Assembly (NCBI GenBank): GCA_023416275.1
Contig: JAEZIB010000020.1
Coordinates: 1 to 12,450, forward strand
DNA: 12,450 nucleotides
Reading direction: 5' to 3'
Source: Bacillota bacterium
GTDB lineage: Bacteria > Bacillota > Clostridia > Acetivibrionales > DSM-1351
The notes under the pieces are model-generated. The model made no database searches and was not told where the DNA came from. It was given only the letters and a program-made list of their open reading frames with translations. A program made the translations under genes and the position numbers. Shown here piece after piece: positions 1 through 6,822 of this stretch. Within the stretch, counting starts at the first letter, position 1. Each line of letters starts with the position of its first letter.

Positions 1-59
1 ATCTCAGTGCTGATAATACTTGGCTGGCGACGGCCTGGGAAAGTAAGTCTCTGCCAGAA
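1..59 (+). rRNA. rrf: 5S ribosomal RNA, 3' end (5' part outside the window)
   Basis: The first ~59 bases match the well-known 3' half of bacterial 5S rRNA: the segment around 16-40 with CTTGGCTGGCGACGGCCTGG, then a closing strand ending CTGCCAG that would pair with the missing 5' end. An intrinsic terminator follows almost at once, as expected for the last gene of a 16S-23S-5S operon. The exact 3' end (about 57-59) is inferred from helix I. Only the 3' half is present. Confidence 0.9.
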
Positions 60-65
60 TTATAT

Positions 66-101
66 CAGAGTTTCGAGCGTATAGCTTGAAACTCTGTTTT
101 T
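66..101 (+). terminator. Intrinsic terminator of the rRNA operon
   Basis: A 13-bp stem pairs 66-78 with 84-96 (one G-T pair), closes a 5-base loop (GTATA) and is followed by five T residues at 97-101. It lies directly after the 5S rRNA end, so it most likely ends the rRNA transcript. Confidence 0.92.
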
Positions 102-378
102 ATATATTTAAAATTCTAACCATTACAAATTAATCCTTAATTTCAGATAAAATATTACATATACCATAAATTCCCAAGATTTATATAGAATACACTGAAA
201 GACCTATAAAGAGGGCACATAGATTTTTGTATATGATATAGAATTACCACATACAAAAATATGTAGTATTTGTGAAATACTCTAAACAACTATTTCAATA
301 TATATGTTATATTTCCGATGGGAATTTAGATGGTAACACGTTGATAAGTGCTTTATAGGGCAAAATTTCTTTAGATTA
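102..378. other. Non-coding spacer with two adjacent small hairpins
   Basis: No credible reading frame. Two neighbouring hairpins are visible: 223-235 with 248-260 (12 of 13 pairs, 12-base loop) and a perfect 7-bp stem 265-271/275-281 with a GTG loop. They lie upstream of the PilZ promoter, so they are not in its leader RNA. Their role is unknown, and in such AT-rich DNA short hairpins may be chance. Confidence 0.4.
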
Positions 379-407
379 TTGGCATATTTTCGTATAAGGT
401 GTATAAT
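379..407 (+). promoter_or_regulatory. Sigma-A-type promoter for the PilZ gene cluster
   Basis: TTGGCA at 379-384 and a consensus TATAAT at 402-407 are separated by exactly 17 bases. Transcription would start near 414, giving a leader of about 80 bases before the first PilZ gene. No promoter this good was noticed in the spacers before the second and third PilZ genes, so it may serve all three. Confidence 0.7.
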
Positions 408-493
408 TTTTATATAGATTAATTAGCAATATTTACAGTTTAATAATATTGATTACTTTATTATTTAACACTTAACTGCATGGGGAGGACATA

Positions 494-1135
494 ATGAAAA
501 AGGTTGACTTAGTGTTAAGGCATTATAATAAACTAAAGCCTATAAATTGTAAAGTAGTAAGCGGTGATGAAGATAATCTATTTACAGTAGAAATTATTGA
601 TAATGAGTGTAAAGGGCTAGAAGTAATTAAAGGGGATCCTGTACTAATAGGTACATTGAATACAGATGATTCTCTGAACATTGTCGGAGGAAGTGTAATA
701 GGTGTTAATAAGCAAAATGACAGATATATATTATGTAAAAATGAGCTTTTGAGTATATCTAAGGAAGTAGAAAAAAGACAATATGAACGATTTCCTACAT
801 CATTAATGGGTGAAATAAAATGTGAAAATTCAGGCGATAGAGAAAATTTATATTTAAAGGATTTTAGCTATTTAGGTATGGGTGTTTATTCAACAGGAGA
901 TTTTAACATAGATGATAAAGTTGACATAAGCATATTTTTAAGTAATAATGTAGTAATATTTGATGGGACTGTAGTACGAAAAAAAATAAATTTCGGCAGA
1001 AATGAGTATGGTATTCAAATTTTACATAGGGACAAAAATTCTATGTTTTCTACTCAGTCTCAGTTAATTAATTTAGTTCAAAATGAAAGAAATTTAATCT
1101 ATAGACAGCTAATAAACGCAAAATCTAATATATAA
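494..1135 (+). CDS. PilZ-domain protein, paralogue 1 of 3 (probable cyclic di-GMP receptor)
   Basis: Predicted 213-residue soluble protein with no signal peptide or membrane segment. Residues 1-~90 form an N-terminal region that looks like the small beta-barrel preceding PilZ in YcgR-type proteins (SGD near 23-25, KGDP near 46-49). Residues ~93-190 are the PilZ domain, with the cyclic di-GMP signature intact: RxxxR at 95-99 and DxSxxG at 123-128. Known YcgR-type proteins bind cyclic di-GMP and act on flagellar motors or other surface functions; the target here is not visible. The start is supported by GGGGAGG at 482-488, five bases upstream. It is first of three tandem paralogues sharing the same architecture. 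Binding is inferred from the motif; the output is unknown. Confidence 0.85.
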   Translation: MKKVDLVLRHYNKLKPINCKVVSGDEDNLFTVEIIDNECKGLEVIKGDPVLIGTLNTDDSLNIVGGSVIGVNKQNDRYILCKNELLSISKEVEKRQYERFPTSLMGEIKCENSGDRENLYLKDFSYLGMGVYSTGDFNIDDKVDISIFLSNNVVIFDGTVVRKKINFGRNEYGIQILHRDKNSMFSTQSQLINLVQNERNLIYRQLINAKSNI

Positions 1136-1300
1136 CTATAATAGAGGGTGATAATGTAAACAAAAAATATAATTAATCTATAATGGCTATTTTTTAAAAT
1201 ATTCCTCGAACCAATAAAACAAAATTATTCACAATAACAATCGCAGCAATAAATAAAAAATTATTCATACAATTATACATAGCAAAATATTGGAGGATAT

Positions 1301-1936
1301 ATGCAGAATTTAACTTTAGTATTAAGACATTATAGTAAACTTAAACCAATTAACTGTACAGTATTAAGTGGTGATATAAGAAAACTATTTACTGTAAAGT
1401 TTGGTGAAAATGAGAGCAAAGAGGCAGACTTTTCCAAGGGCGATCCTATTTTAATAGGATTGTTATCACAGCAGGAAAGCATTGAGATTAATGGTGGAAG
1501 TGTAGTTGCTGCTATGCCAAGAGAAAATAGCTACATAATATGTTCTAATGAAGTCGAAATATTTACAAAAGAAAAAAGAGAATTTAATAGGTATCCAACT
1601 TCTTTGCTTGCCGACATAAAGCAAGTAGGCTCCAGTAAGAGAGAATCTGCATGTATAAAGGATATCAGTTATGCGGGTATGTGTATTTATTCTACTGGTG
1701 ATTTTGAAATAGATAGTGTAATAGATATAAATTTATATTTTAGCAATAATGTTATCACGTTTGAGGCAGTAGTATTGAGAAAAACAAAATTGTTTGGTAG
1801 AAATGAGTACGGATTACAAATATTACATAGAGACAAGAATGCTATGTATTCTGCACAAAATCAGGTAGCTACAATAATACAAAATGAAAAAGATTTAATG
1901 TTAAGACATTTATCTAGCTTGGTTTTTAAAATATAA
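1301..1936 (+). CDS. PilZ-domain protein, paralogue 2 of 3 (probable cyclic di-GMP receptor)
   Basis: Predicted 211-residue cytosolic protein, closely similar along its whole length to the genes on either side (for example LVLRHYxKLKPINC near residues 6-19 and GRNEYGxQILHRDKN near 166-180 are shared with paralogue 1). The N-terminal barrel-like region covers ~1-88 and the PilZ domain ~90-188, with RxxxR at 93-97 and DxSxxG at 121-126 intact. GGAGG at 1292-1296 lies four bases before the ATG. The gap from paralogue 1 is 165 bases with no terminator noticed, so cotranscription is possible. Three copies in a row point to local gene duplication followed by divergence, mostly in the N-terminal half and the C-terminal tail. 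Confidence 0.85.
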   Translation: MQNLTLVLRHYSKLKPINCTVLSGDIRKLFTVKFGENESKEADFSKGDPILIGLLSQQESIEINGGSVVAAMPRENSYIICSNEVEIFTKEKREFNRYPTSLLADIKQVGSSKRESACIKDISYAGMCIYSTGDFEIDSVIDINLYFSNNVITFEAVVLRKTKLFGRNEYGLQILHRDKNAMYSAQNQVATIIQNEKDLMLRHLSSLVFKI

Positions 1937-2120
1937 TTATTCTTAATAAGCTTGTCTTGGAGTGTACAGAATTTTACATTAAAATATTGGATATACAATA
2001 AATAGAGACTAAGTTTTGTTTTATAATATGATTTTAAACAAATTACTTGCATCAACAATTTCTGATAGATTATTATACATACAAGTATTAGAAGTAAATA
2101 CTTGAAGGATGGGATGTAAA

Positions 2121-2747
2121 ATGAACTTAGTGCTAAAGCATTATGCTAAATTAAAGCCTGTGAGTTGTACAATAGTAAGCGGAGATATTAACAAATTAAT
2201 AACTATAAGATTTGATAATATCAAGAGTAAAGATATTAGCTTTATTAAGGGTGACCCTGTTATATTAGCAATGCTTGGATATGATGGTGAACTGCAGCTA
2301 TATGGAGGAAGAGTTATTGCTATTACCCTAAATAATGACAACTATCTTATTTTTTCTAAAAGGATTAGAGCTGATTCGGCAGAACTAAAAAGACGGGAAT
2401 TTTTTAGGTATCCTGCATCCTTACTTGCAGATGTAAAGCTAACAGGAACAAGTAATTGGGAGGATGCGTGTATCATAGATATCAGCTACTCTGGTATGCG
2501 TATTTATTCAAAAGGCATTTATGAAATTGGAAATATTTTAGAGCTTAATATATTTTTAAGTAATAATATTTTAACATTTGAAGCTGTAGTGGCAAGAAAA
2601 ACTAAAAGTTTTAATAGAAATGAATATGGAATTCAGATTATAAATAAGGAAAGAAGTAATTTATATATTACAAAAAATAAAATTTATCAGGTATTAAAAG
2701 ATGAAAACGCATTAATCTATAAACACTTGTTAGGATATAATTACTAA
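2121..2747 (+). CDS. PilZ-domain protein, paralogue 3 of 3 (probable cyclic di-GMP receptor)
   Basis: About 208 residues from the ATG at 2121. An in-frame ATG at 2109 would add four residues (MGCK), but AAGG at 2105-2108 touches that ATG, too close for a ribosome site. The G-rich stretch 2107-2114 is well placed for 2121. Alignment with the paralogues, which have five residues before LVL, does not settle the choice. The PilZ motifs are intact: RxxxR at 92-96 and DxSxxG at 120-125 (numbered from 2121). It is the most divergent of the three: the HRDKN segment common to the other two reads NKERS, which may mean a different partner. Soluble and cytosolic by composition. Confidence 0.82.
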   Translation: MNLVLKHYAKLKPVSCTIVSGDINKLITIRFDNIKSKDISFIKGDPVILAMLGYDGELQLYGGRVIAITLNNDNYLIFSKRIRADSAELKRREFFRYPASLLADVKLTGTSNWEDACIIDISYSGMRIYSKGIYEIGNILELNIFLSNNILTFEAVVARKTKSFNRNEYGIQIINKERSNLYITKNKIYQVLKDENALIYKHLLGYNY

Positions 2748-2817
2748 TATTAATTTAAATACTACTATAGGAATCTTATAAAGAGATTTATATAATGATT
2801 ATAAAGGTGACATAACG

Positions 2818-3304
2818 ATGATAAACTGATTTGATTCCATAATTCTCAGCATTTGCAAAGTTCTAATATTAGGTACAATGTTAGGAGTAAAACCACTTAA
2901 AAAGAAAGAGTACTATGGACATGAAATAAATGTAAATTGAATAATAATGTATCTGTTGTTTAATCAAGAATTAAGCAATGACTATTCATCTAAAAAGGAT
3001 TTTTAATTAAGCATAATATAGCCTTATGGGATGTACTGAAATCATGTCATAGAGAAGGCAGTAGTGATAGCAATACTAAAAAATTTAATACCAAACGATA
3101 TTGAAGAACTATTAAGGATATATCCTAATATTTAAATCATTTTTTTAATGGAAAAAAGCTTAAAAACTTTTTAATCGTTTTATTAGTAAAAATCTTCAAA
3201 ACACTAATATTTCTTTTAAAACTCTACCTTCTACAAGTCCGGCAAATATAAAGGAAATTGAACAAAAGCTTGAGTAGTGGAAGGAAATATTACCTTATTA
3301 TTGA
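2818..3304 (+). pseudogene. Decayed DNA-deoxyinosine glycosylase-like gene (uracil-DNA glycosylase superfamily)
   Basis: Translating in shifting frames gives one coherent protein. LILGTMLGV followed by YYGH (about 2868-2922) matches the N-terminal active-site region of this glycosylase family. IALWDVLKSCHREGS (about 3018-3062) and PNDIEELL (about 3091-3114) follow, and LPSTSPAN (3224-3247) is the C-terminal signature. The gene is broken many times: TGA at 2827-2829, TGA at 2938-2940 where the family has Trp, a T-run frameshift with TAA at 3004-3006, further frameshifts near 3080 and 3130, two stops at 3146-3165, and TAG at 3275-3277. An ATG at 2818 with AAAGGTGA at 2802-2809 is probably the old start, and TGA at 3302-3304 the old end. 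Intact relatives remove deaminated bases (hypoxanthine, uracil) from DNA. The family call rests on remembered motifs. Confidence 0.75.
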
Positions 3305-3444
3305 GATTAGAATTTAAAACTTTATAAAAATGTAACAGATATATAGTTAATAATTCAACTTTTGCAGTTGAAAATTGTAGATTTGCAAAAGCATATAAAT
3401 AAAAAGTTAAATATTGCTTATAAAATGTTGGTTTACTTGGTAAC

Positions 3445-3457
3445 AAACCATTGATAA
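3445..3457 (-). repeat. Dispersed 13-base repeat, reverse-oriented copy (TTATCAATGGTTT)
   Basis: On the minus strand this reads TTATCAATGGTTT, identical to copies at 10498-10510 and 11130-11142 and one base from 11250-11262. The similarity runs on for several bases (GTTACCAA here, GCTGCCAA in the 11.1-kb copy). A local stem, TGGTTT (3428-3433 area) with AAACCA (3445-3450), overlaps it. The rest of 3305-3534 holds no gene; the only other structure noticed is a short inverted repeat around 3355-3373. Confidence 0.55.
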
Positions 3458-3534
3458 CTCTCTCTCACTGATAGAATTTTATGTGTGAAAGTGGATTTAA
3501 TAATTATAAAAGAAGTATTTGAAAGGTAAAAGGT

Positions 3535-3870
3535 ATGAATATACAAATTTATGGAGCAAAAGGCTTTGAAACACAAAAAGCTGAAAGATATTTTAAAGAG
3601 AGAAAAATAAGTTACCAATATATTGATTTGTACAAATATGGTCTTAGTAAAGGTGAGTACGATAGTGTAAAAGCTTCTGTGGGAATTAGAGAATTGATAA
3701 ATGTAAACAGTAAGGACTATGAAAGACTAAACATGAAGAATTTAGGAATTGGAAAAGTAGCTGAGGAAGTTCTTTTAAAAAATCCTAAGCTGTTTAATTC
3801 ACCAATTGTAAGAAATGGGAAAAAGGCCACCGTCGGCTATAAACCAGAGATTTGGGGACAATGGGAATAG
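3535..3870 (+). CDS. ArsC/Spx-family thioredoxin-fold protein lacking cysteine
   Basis: 111 residues, the usual size for the ArsC (arsenate reductase-like) family. The N-terminal beta strand and helix start (IQIYG near 3-7, TQKAERYF near 13-20) and the C-terminal block SPIVRNGKKATVGY near 89-102 are typical. In active members a cysteine sits at about position 11, just after the first strand. Here that codon is TTT (Phe11), and no cysteine occurs anywhere in the protein. It therefore cannot act as a thiol-based reductase. It may bind a partner, as Spx-type proteins do, or be an early-stage relic, though the frame is fully open. AAAGG at 3522-3526 lies eight bases before the ATG. The gene is preceded by the glycosylase pseudogene and followed by a metallopeptidase gene. 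Confidence 0.75.
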   Translation: MNIQIYGAKGFETQKAERYFKERKISYQYIDLYKYGLSKGEYDSVKASVGIRELINVNSKDYERLNMKNLGIGKVAEEVLLKNPKLFNSPIVRNGKKATVGYKPEIWGQWE

Positions 3871-3873
3871 AGT

Positions 3874-3907
3874 CTTCAATTTAAATAGAATTAAGTTTTT
3901 TTGTAGG
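3874..3907 (+). terminator. Probable weak intrinsic terminator after the ArsC-like gene
   Basis: CTTCAATT (3874-3881) can pair with AATTAAG (3889-3895) around a short A/T loop with one bulged base, followed by seven T residues. It begins four bases after the stop codon. The stem is short and AT-rich, so termination would be partial. Confidence 0.45.
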
Positions 3908-3958
3908 TGTAGTGTTTTGGTAATGTTATAAGCCTAGCAAGTTTGGGGGTTAGCTTAA

Positions 3959-4708
3959 GTGGAAAGAGATATTCAAAAAAAACAGAAAATTATCAACATT
4001 CAAGTTGGAGATAAAGAGCTAAAGTATATAGTAACTAGAAGCAACAGAAAAACAATAGGAATTACAATAGATAATAATGGATTAGTTAAGGTGACAAGTC
4101 CATACAGGGTATCTGAAAGCTATATTAATGAACTTCTACTCAAAAAATCCTCATGGATACAAAAAAAAATTACTGAGCTAGAGAGTGGAGCATTAAAGGC
4201 TAATAGCCCAAAAATCTTTAATAATGGTGAAACTTTTTTATACTTGGGAAAGATATTTGAACTTAAAATTTGTAGAAGTAGTAATTGTAAAAAAGCAACT
4301 GTTAAGCTTGATAATAAAAATATAGTAATTGATGTACCAATTGGTTTTGATGCAGATAGTATTAAGAAAAAATTAAAACTATGGTATGTAGAACAATTTA
4401 AGCATATAGCTACAGAAAGAATTAATTATTATTCATCAAAGATAGGTGTGTTTCCCAAAAAAGTGACCATTAGAGAGCAGAAGACTAGATGGGGCAGCTG
4501 TAGTAGTAAAGGTAATATTAATCTGAATTGGAAGCTTATAATGGCATCATTAGAAGTACTTGATTATGTTATTGTTCATGAATTATGCCATTTGATTGCT
4601 ATGAATCATTCAGAAGAGTTTTGGAAGATTGTTGGAGTTTATTCTCCCCAGTATAAAAATTATAGAACGTGGTTAAGACATAATGGAGAGATGTTAAGCA
4701 TTGAGTGA
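3959..4708 (+). CDS. YgjP-type zinc metallopeptidase (DUF45, M48-like)
   Basis: 249 residues, within the usual range of the YgjP/DUF45 family. The zinc site is clear: HELCH at 207-211 with a third histidine at 217 in HSEEFW, giving an HExxH-x5-H arrangement. The family hallmark TRWGSCSSKGNINLNW lies at about 176-191, just ahead of it. The N-terminal ~100 residues form the less conserved beta-rich part. Start is a GTG with GGGGG at 3945-3949, nine bases upstream; no better start is seen. Cytosolic, with no signal peptide. Family members are predicted zinc proteases, often next to restriction genes or as solo housekeeping genes; the substrate is unknown. Here it stands between an ArsC-like gene and an aldo/keto reductase, with no functional link visible. 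Confidence 0.88.
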   Translation: MERDIQKKQKIINIQVGDKELKYIVTRSNRKTIGITIDNNGLVKVTSPYRVSESYINELLLKKSSWIQKKITELESGALKANSPKIFNNGETFLYLGKIFELKICRSSNCKKATVKLDNKNIVIDVPIGFDADSIKKKLKLWYVEQFKHIATERINYYSSKIGVFPKKVTIREQKTRWGSCSSKGNINLNWKLIMASLEVLDYVIVHELCHLIAMNHSEEFWKIVGVYSPQYKNYRTWLRHNGEMLSIE

Positions 4709-4729
4709 ATAATCAAGATATTTTAATAT
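4701..4729 (+). promoter_or_regulatory. Possible sigma-A-type promoter for the aldo/keto reductase gene
   Basis: TTGAGT at 4701-4706 and TAATAT at 4724-4729 are separated by 17 bases. The -35 overlaps the end of the preceding peptidase gene. Match to consensus is moderate and the DNA is AT-rich, so this is a candidate only. Confidence 0.35.
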
Positions 4730-4786
4730 AAAATTTATTAAGAATGCAAACTATAGGTAAACTATTATAAGCAAAGTGGAGGGTAC

Positions 4787-5881
4787 ATGATTTATAAAAA
4801 ATATGGAAAAACTGGTAAAGATATATCTGTAATTGGTTTTGGCGGTATGAGATTTCCTAAGGTAAACGAAGAATATGACTACGATAAGTGCGCTGAGTTT
4901 GTTGTTAAGGCAAATGAGCTTGGAGTTAATTATTTTGACACAGCTCCAGGATATTGTGACGATCATAGTGAAAAAATTATGGCTCATGCATTTAAAATGA
5001 TGAAGAATCAATATTATGTTTCAACAAAATGTAGTGAAAGAGATGGGTCAAAGCTGCGCAGAACGTTGGAAACTTCATTAAGAAGAATGAACCTAGAAAA
5101 GATAAATTTCTTTCATATATGGTGTATTTTAGATATTGACGATTACAGAAGCAGAATGGTTAAGGGCGGTGCATATGAAACGGCGCTTAAGGCAAAGGAA
5201 GAGGGGCTTATTGAGCATATAACCTTCTCAACCCACTGTAATGGTGATGAAATTGAGACAATAGTAAATGAGAATTGTTTTGAGGGAATGACTGTTGGCT
5301 ACAATATTCTTAACTTTCCCTTTAGGCAAAAGGGTTTAATAGCAGCTTATCAGAAGGGTTTAGGTATTGCTACAATGAACCCACTTGGAGGGGGCTTAAT
5401 ACCTCAAAAGGCGGATTATTTTGATTTTATCAGAGGAGCAAATGATAAGACAGTAGTTGATGCGGCAATTAAGTTTAATGCTTCACATGACGAAATAACG
5501 ACTGTTTTGTGTGGTATGGGAAGTATGGAAGAAGTAATTCAAAATTGCAGTATTGGAGACAACCTTGTGAAGCTGGATGAAAACAAGTTAAAAGAAATTG
5601 AAAACAGATTGTTTAACTCTATGGATAAGCTTTGCACAGGCTGCCGATACTGTGAGTACTGTCCAAAGGGAATACCAGTTTCAAAGTTCATGCTTTCATA
5701 TAATAATCATATACTTGGTGATACTAAAGGTATTTTTGATAATCTGAAGTACCATTGGGGTGTAAAATTCGAACAGGCAAATGAGTGTATTAGCTGTGGG
5801 TTATGTGAAAGAAAGTGTACTCAGCATTTACCTATAATTAGTAGACTTAAAGAGACAAATAAATGGGGAATAGAATTTTAA
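4787..5881 (+). CDS. Aldo/keto reductase with C-terminal 4Fe-4S ferredoxin domain
   Basis: 364 residues. Residues 1-~275 are an aldo/keto reductase barrel with the full catalytic tetrad: Asp51 and Tyr56 in FDTAPGY, Lys81 in STKC and His110 in FFHIW. The last ~85 residues carry cysteines in Fe-S spacing: C283, C286, C289, C292 and then C334, C337, C340, C344, suggesting two [4Fe-4S] clusters. This fused family is common in anaerobes and is annotated as a ferredoxin-type oxidoreductase; its substrates are mostly unknown. The Fe-S tail suggests electron exchange with ferredoxin as well as NAD(P)H. GTGGAGGG at 4776-4783 supports the ATG. The gene ends at a strong terminator, so it is a separate unit from the hydrogenase operon 465 bases downstream. 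Confidence 0.92.
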   Translation: MIYKKYGKTGKDISVIGFGGMRFPKVNEEYDYDKCAEFVVKANELGVNYFDTAPGYCDDHSEKIMAHAFKMMKNQYYVSTKCSERDGSKLRRTLETSLRRMNLEKINFFHIWCILDIDDYRSRMVKGGAYETALKAKEEGLIEHITFSTHCNGDEIETIVNENCFEGMTVGYNILNFPFRQKGLIAAYQKGLGIATMNPLGGGLIPQKADYFDFIRGANDKTVVDAAIKFNASHDEITTVLCGMGSMEEVIQNCSIGDNLVKLDENKLKEIENRLFNSMDKLCTGCRYCEYCPKGIPVSKFMLSYNNHILGDTKGIFDNLKYHWGVKFEQANECISCGLCERKCTQHLPIISRLKETNKWGIEF

Positions 5882-5919
5882 TAAAAAAATTTATATAGGA
5901 AGTTAGCTGGAAATTAGGT

Positions 5920-5971
5920 AAAAAGCAAAAGGAGAATCACTTGATATGTGATGAGATTCCTTTTGCTTTTT
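5920..5971 (+). terminator. Strong intrinsic terminator after the aldo/keto reductase gene
   Basis: AAAAAGCAAAAGGA (5920-5933) pairs perfectly over 14 bp with TCCTTTTGCTTTTT (5958-5971), with an inner ATCAC/GTGAT stem at 5936-5940/5948-5952. T-rich DNA continues to the right and A-rich DNA lies on the left, so it could work in both directions. It isolates the hydrogenase operon from upstream transcription. Confidence 0.85.
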
Positions 5972-6005
5972 CTTTTGCCATTCTTGAAATAGTATTGAGC
6001 AAAAA

Positions 6006-6071
6006 ATGCGGACTACGTCCCGTTGACGCATATGCGGCTATTTAAAAAATGTGATTCCACATTTTTTAAAT
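6006..6071. repeat. Paired palindromic element in the spacer before the hydrogenase operon
   Basis: Two adjacent palindromes. First, a GC-rich block: ATGCG (6006-6010) pairs with CGCAT (6027-6031) and contains GGAC-TAC-GTCC (6010-6020), unusual against the AT-rich surroundings. Second, a perfect 14-bp stem: ATTTAAAAAATGTG (6040-6053) with its complement at 6058-6071 around ATTC. It resembles an extragenic palindromic or MITE-like repeat rather than a gene signal. From 6074 to about 6243 nothing else clear is seen except a weak imperfect inverted repeat near 6175-6218. Confidence 0.5.
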
Positions 6072-6243
6072 GCAAATTAGGATAAACCGTATCTATAATT
6101 ATTTTCTGGAAATAGAGAAGTCATTTATTCATTGATAGTTAAAAGTACAGGCGTTAAAATTAGATTGATAAAAAAATAACAATGTTTTATCGAAGATATT
6201 TTAGAGAAAATCGTTATATGGGTTTAAAAAATTAATACAGCAC

Positions 6244-6271
6244 TTGAGATTAGCAGTTTAAAAAGTATATA
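6244..6271 (+). promoter_or_regulatory. Possible promoter of the hydrogenase operon
   Basis: TTGAGA at 6244-6249 is followed after 16 bases by TATATA (6266-6271); an 18-base alternative also gives TATATA. This would leave a leader of about 65 bases before the first gene. The match is fair, not strong. Confidence 0.4.
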
Positions 6272-6345
6272 TATGAACGCTTTGTACCGTTTATATGATT
6301 GAATAATGTTAACTAGTAATATGAATGTTTAAGGAGGCAGAGTTA

Positions 6346-6822
6346 ATGGAGGAGTTAAAAGTAAGTGATGTTATTGATAGTATTTTGGATAAATATGATA
6401 ATAACAAGTCATATCTAATTGCAATTTTGCAAGAAATTCAGAACGAGTATAAATATTTGCCAGAAGATAAATTAAAGCATGTGGCTGAAAAGCTTGAAAT
6501 TAATTTATCTAAGATATTTAGTGTTGCAACCTTTTATGAGAATTTCTCATTAATTCCAAAAGGTAAATACATTATCAAGGTTTGCGATGGTACTGCATGT
6601 CATGTTAGAAAATCAATCCCTATTTTAAATGCGCTTCGAAAAGAATTGGGTTTGAACGATAACAAACATACTACAGATGATATGCTTTTCACAGTTGAAA
6701 CAGTATCCTGTCTAGGTGCTTGTGGACTTGCTCCCGTTATAACAATAAACGATAAGGTTTACTCAAAGATGACGCCAGAGTCAACTATAGAAACTATTAG
6801 GGCATTAAGGGGTGAAGAATAA
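6346..6822 (+). CDS. hydC: NuoE-like [2Fe-2S] subunit of trimeric [FeFe] hydrogenase (HydC)
   Basis: 158 residues from the ATG at 6346. The AAGGAGG at 6331-6337 decides this start, because it lies inside the reading frame of the earlier ATG at 6325. It is a NuoE/24-kDa-type protein: an N-terminal helical part (~1-70), then a thioredoxin-like [2Fe-2S] domain with C80, C85, C122 and C126 (Cx4C and Cx3C). Length is normal for the family. In HydABC hydrogenases this subunit holds one [2Fe-2S] cluster and works beside the NADH-oxidising HydB in the cytoplasm. The stop overlaps the HydB start (TAATG), so translation is probably coupled. Confidence 0.92.
   Translation: MEELKVSDVIDSILDKYDNNKSYLIAILQEIQNEYKYLPEDKLKHVAEKLEINLSKIFSVATFYENFSLIPKGKYIIKVCDGTACHVRKSIPILNALRKELGLNDNKHTTDDMLFTVETVSCLGACGLAPVITINDKVYSKMTPESTIETIRALRGEE

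Noticed and set aside
102..493. Possible cyclic di-GMP riboswitch in front of the PilZ genes
   Set aside because: The conserved GEMM-I core bases were looked for and not seen; only simple hairpins are present, and they lie before the promoter.
2818..3304. UGA read as tryptophan in the glycosylase-like gene
   Set aside because: One TGA does fall at an expected Trp, but the gene also has TAA and TAG stops and several frameshifts, so it is decay rather than recoding.
6305..6322. Possible Rex site before hydC (ATGTTAA near 6306)
   Set aside because: Only one half-site is fair; the other half does not match TTAACAA, so it was not called.
6325..6345. Earlier ATG for hydC adding seven residues
   Set aside because: The strong AAGGAGG lies inside that extension and is ideally spaced for the ATG at 6346; no ribosome site precedes 6325.
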